Positions 7,882 through 9,588 of a stretch of DNA of 9,588 nt are shown piece after piece (position 1 is the first letter of the stretch; the number at the start of each line of letters is the position of its first letter). Under the pieces are notes generated by a model. The model worked only from the letters and a program-made list of their open reading frames with translations, made no database searches and was not told the DNA's origin. A program made the translations under genes and the position numbers. The stretch is from positions 1-9,588 of the forward strand of contig WFMP01000189.1 of the NCBI GenBank assembly GCA_015489035.1, written 5' to 3'. This DNA is from Candidatus Altimarinota bacterium (GTDB lineage Bacteria > Patescibacteriota > Gracilibacteria > Absconditabacterales > Absconditicoccaceae).

Positions 7882-8769
7882 TTATTTCTCTAGTTTATCA
7901 TACAATTTTCTATATTTATCTGGAACTTCATATTTTGGAAAAAGTAACTGGTGTAATGGAATTTTACAATCTATACTTTCAGCTATGTTATGAGTATTTT
8001 CAATTAAAACATCTTGTAAATCTTTTGATATTCAATTATTTTCTAATACTTCTCTAACTTCAGTTTCTGACATAATATAATTATATCACTTTATTTTGGG
8101 TCTATCTCCTGCTCCATACTTCCAATTATTCTTGATGCACAACAAAACATCATAAGTGCCTCTATCTTCTTTATTCAAATATTTATAATTTGATGTAACT
8201 ACTACTTTTTTATTATTTTGTTCTATAAATTGAATAAACTTTTTTTCTATATTTTGTCTATCTACAAATAAATTATAATCATAAGTAAGAAATTCTAAGT
8301 AAAATTCTCCATCAAATAAATCTTCATATTCTCGAATTTTTTCTAAAATAAGATCATCTTTTTCTCATCAAACAATAAGTTTTTCTATTTCTCAATTTCA
8401 TCACGAAAGTCAAATAAGTCATTTGCTATATTTTTTCAAATCATCCATAGTAATAAATGGGATATCTATCATATTTACAGTGTTTGCTATAGAAATTAAT
8501 TGTATCATATTTTGATAACCTTCATAAGTTTTTGCTAGTAAAACAATATTCATCATATTTTTTCTATCATAAGAAAAATTCAAATCCACTCATAAAATAG
8601 GTTTAATTCAATCAGTTTTTTCATAAAATTCCAAAAATCCATAACCCGCATTTGTATCCGTAATAGCTATAGCTTGCTGATTCAATTCCTTAGCTTTGTT
8701 AGTAATAGCCTTTGTATCTCATATGGCTTGAAGCATACTATAGTGACTATGTCCGTGTAAATGTATCAT
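7882..8769 (-). CDS. Stand-alone DnaE-type PHP domain protein (degenerate active site)
   Basis: The 295 residues match the N-terminal PHP domain of the DNA polymerase III alpha subunit from end to end. Motif I is HLHGHSHYS (3-11). AIAITDTN (33-40) and GIKPILGVDLNF (54-65) follow. LIGLSGGNGE (118-127) occupies the place of the LSG-x-x-x-GE motif, and YDVLLCIKNN (206-215) and ENTHNIAE (256-263) are typical of the end of the domain. The protein stops soon after FPKYEVPDKYRKLY, just where the polymerase palm begins in DnaE. Several usual metal ligands are missing: the Asp of motif I is Gln, the His of ITDHGN is Thr, and the NDxHY motif reads SNYKY. E. coli DnaE also has a non-catalytic PHP, so a structural role is likely. 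It may pair with a separately encoded polymerase core, or be a remnant. Arg146 (CGA at 8334-8332) is the only CGN codon I found. It is followed by the small membrane gene and rel. The start is the first ATG after an upstream UAA. Confidence 0.85.
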
Positions 8770-8770
8770 A

Positions 8771-8798
8771 ATAAAAAAATAACCAATATAAAACTGGT
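8771..8798 (-). terminator. Terminator-like hairpin between the right-edge gene and the PHP gene
   Basis: On the minus strand ACCAGT (8798-8793) pairs with ATTGGT (8787-8782) around the loop TTTAT, with one G-U pair, and is followed by TATTTTTTTAT. It would end transcription of the right-edge gene. Its T-run reaches the PHP start codon, so the PHP operon either depends on read-through or has a promoter overlapping the hairpin. A weak candidate promoter is TTGTTA (8830-8825), 17 bases, then ATTATA (8807-8802). Confidence 0.5.
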
Positions 8799-8831
8799 AT
8801 TTATAATAAAAAATTTACATAAAATAACAAT

Positions 8832-9588
8832 CTAATTTTTAATACTTAATACTATTCTTTCACCTGCAGTCGGTAATTCCATATCAAGAACTTCCTGTCA
8901 ATTTGATTTATAAAGTATATTTCAAAAAGGATCTGTCATAATTATATTATTTCAATATTGAGTAATTTTTGCTAAGACTTTATTTCATTTTGTTAAAATC
9001 TTTTCATTTCACATATTAGTTAAAGTTCAAACATTCCTTCCGTTTGAATAAAAATATATATTTCAAGAATAATCCCTTTTTAAATTACATTGTTTACATC
9101 ATAATATATTAGAAATCTTTTCATACAATCTTTTTTTATTATTAACTAACACTTCATATTCTCTTGGATTATTTTCGTTTATGTATCAAGCATATTGATC
9201 TATAGTTCACAAAACTTTGATTTTATTTAAATACGAAACATAAACTAATGTAACAGTTTTTCAAGCTTCATAACCTACTATTCATCTCCTACCATTTTTC
9301 TCAAAATTTAATCTCAAGAATTTAGGCTTAGCTTTAAAAGGCACTCAATTTATATTTATTACAACTTCATCTAAATCATTTTCTTTCAAAAATTCATCAC
9401 TCTCAATAATATTTGAAGCTGAAACTAAAGATAATTTCTGACCATACATATACAAAACTCATCAAGTTACATTTAAACTATCCACACCTCTTAATTCAGT
9501 ATTTTCTACATTTTGGACATGGGAATTATATCTTTCATAATAATTTGTATTATAATGACTATTCCAATCTGTGGCTGTCCTATTGTAA
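8832..9588 (-). CDS. C-terminal 251 codons of an unrecognised protein, start beyond the right edge
   Basis: The frame is open from the right edge to the UAG at 8834-8832, with many in-frame UGA codons read as Gly; one base of an earlier codon remains at the edge. No start codon can be chosen in the window. I do not recognise the family. The sequence is rich in Asn, Tyr, Gly, Ile and Val. It alternates short hydrophobic and polar stretches, as in beta-strands, especially in the last 80 residues, where GNIYFYSNGR and GNILYKSNGQ look like related hairpin strands. One CxxC pair (CKQC, 9087-9098) could bind a metal or form a disulfide. There is no membrane segment or sorting signal at the C-terminus. 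An exported, beta-rich surface protein is possible but only a guess. A terminator-like hairpin follows before the PHP gene. Confidence 0.8.

Noticed and set aside
7797..8057. 86-codon plus-strand frame
   Set aside because: It overlaps the PHP gene end and the small membrane gene on the other strand, has no UGA-Gly codons, and has no recognisable content.
2573..8769. Genes as pseudogenes broken by many UGA stops
   Set aside because: UGA occurs at conserved glycines in intact frames and no UAA or UAG interrupts them, so this is recoding and not decay.

Overview
The window reads correctly only if UGA encodes glycine (translation table 25, the code of Candidatus Gracilibacteria and Absconditabacteria/SR1). 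Under the standard code every gene here breaks into short pieces. Under table 25 long intact frames appear, and UGA falls on invariant glycines of FtsZ, FtsA, AtpC and the Rel protein, while tryptophan uses UGG. This excludes the UGA=Trp codes. The DNA is very AT-rich, arginine is almost always AGA/AGG, and no gene start has a Shine-Dalgarno sequence. I infer a Patescibacteria/CPR-type, probably host-dependent bacterium; the sequence does not separate Gracilibacteria from Absconditabacteria.

Layout. Positions 1-2375 (minus strand) hold the first 791 codons of a very large protein that I do not recognise; it runs off the left edge. A 197-base divergent intergenic region follows. It carries a near-consensus promoter for the minus-strand gene, four tandem TTTTTA hexamers in that gene's leader, and a plausible promoter for the plus-strand cluster. 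The plus-strand cluster is ftsA (2573-3751), ftsZ (3779-4909) and atpC (4938-5366), then a hairpin and tRNA-Thr(GGU) (5409-5480). Everything further right is on the minus strand. In transcription order it is: the C-terminal end of an unrecognised protein (8832-9588), a terminator-like hairpin, a stand-alone DnaE-type PHP domain (7882-8769), a 54-residue two-helix membrane protein (7694-7858), and a full-length Rel/SpoT (p)ppGpp synthetase/hydrolase (5486-7684). The rel gene converges on the tRNA gene with five bases between them.

How the genes work together. FtsA and FtsZ form the core of the division ring: FtsA keeps its C-terminal membrane helix and FtsZ keeps its C-terminal FtsA-binding tail. 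AtpC is the epsilon subunit of F1 ATP synthase, here without other atp genes beside it. Rel controls the stringent response. The PHP-only protein ends where the polymerase domains of DnaE would begin and lacks most metal ligands, so it may be the N-terminal part of a split replicase. I see no CRISPR array, insertion sequence, phage gene or recognisable defence system.
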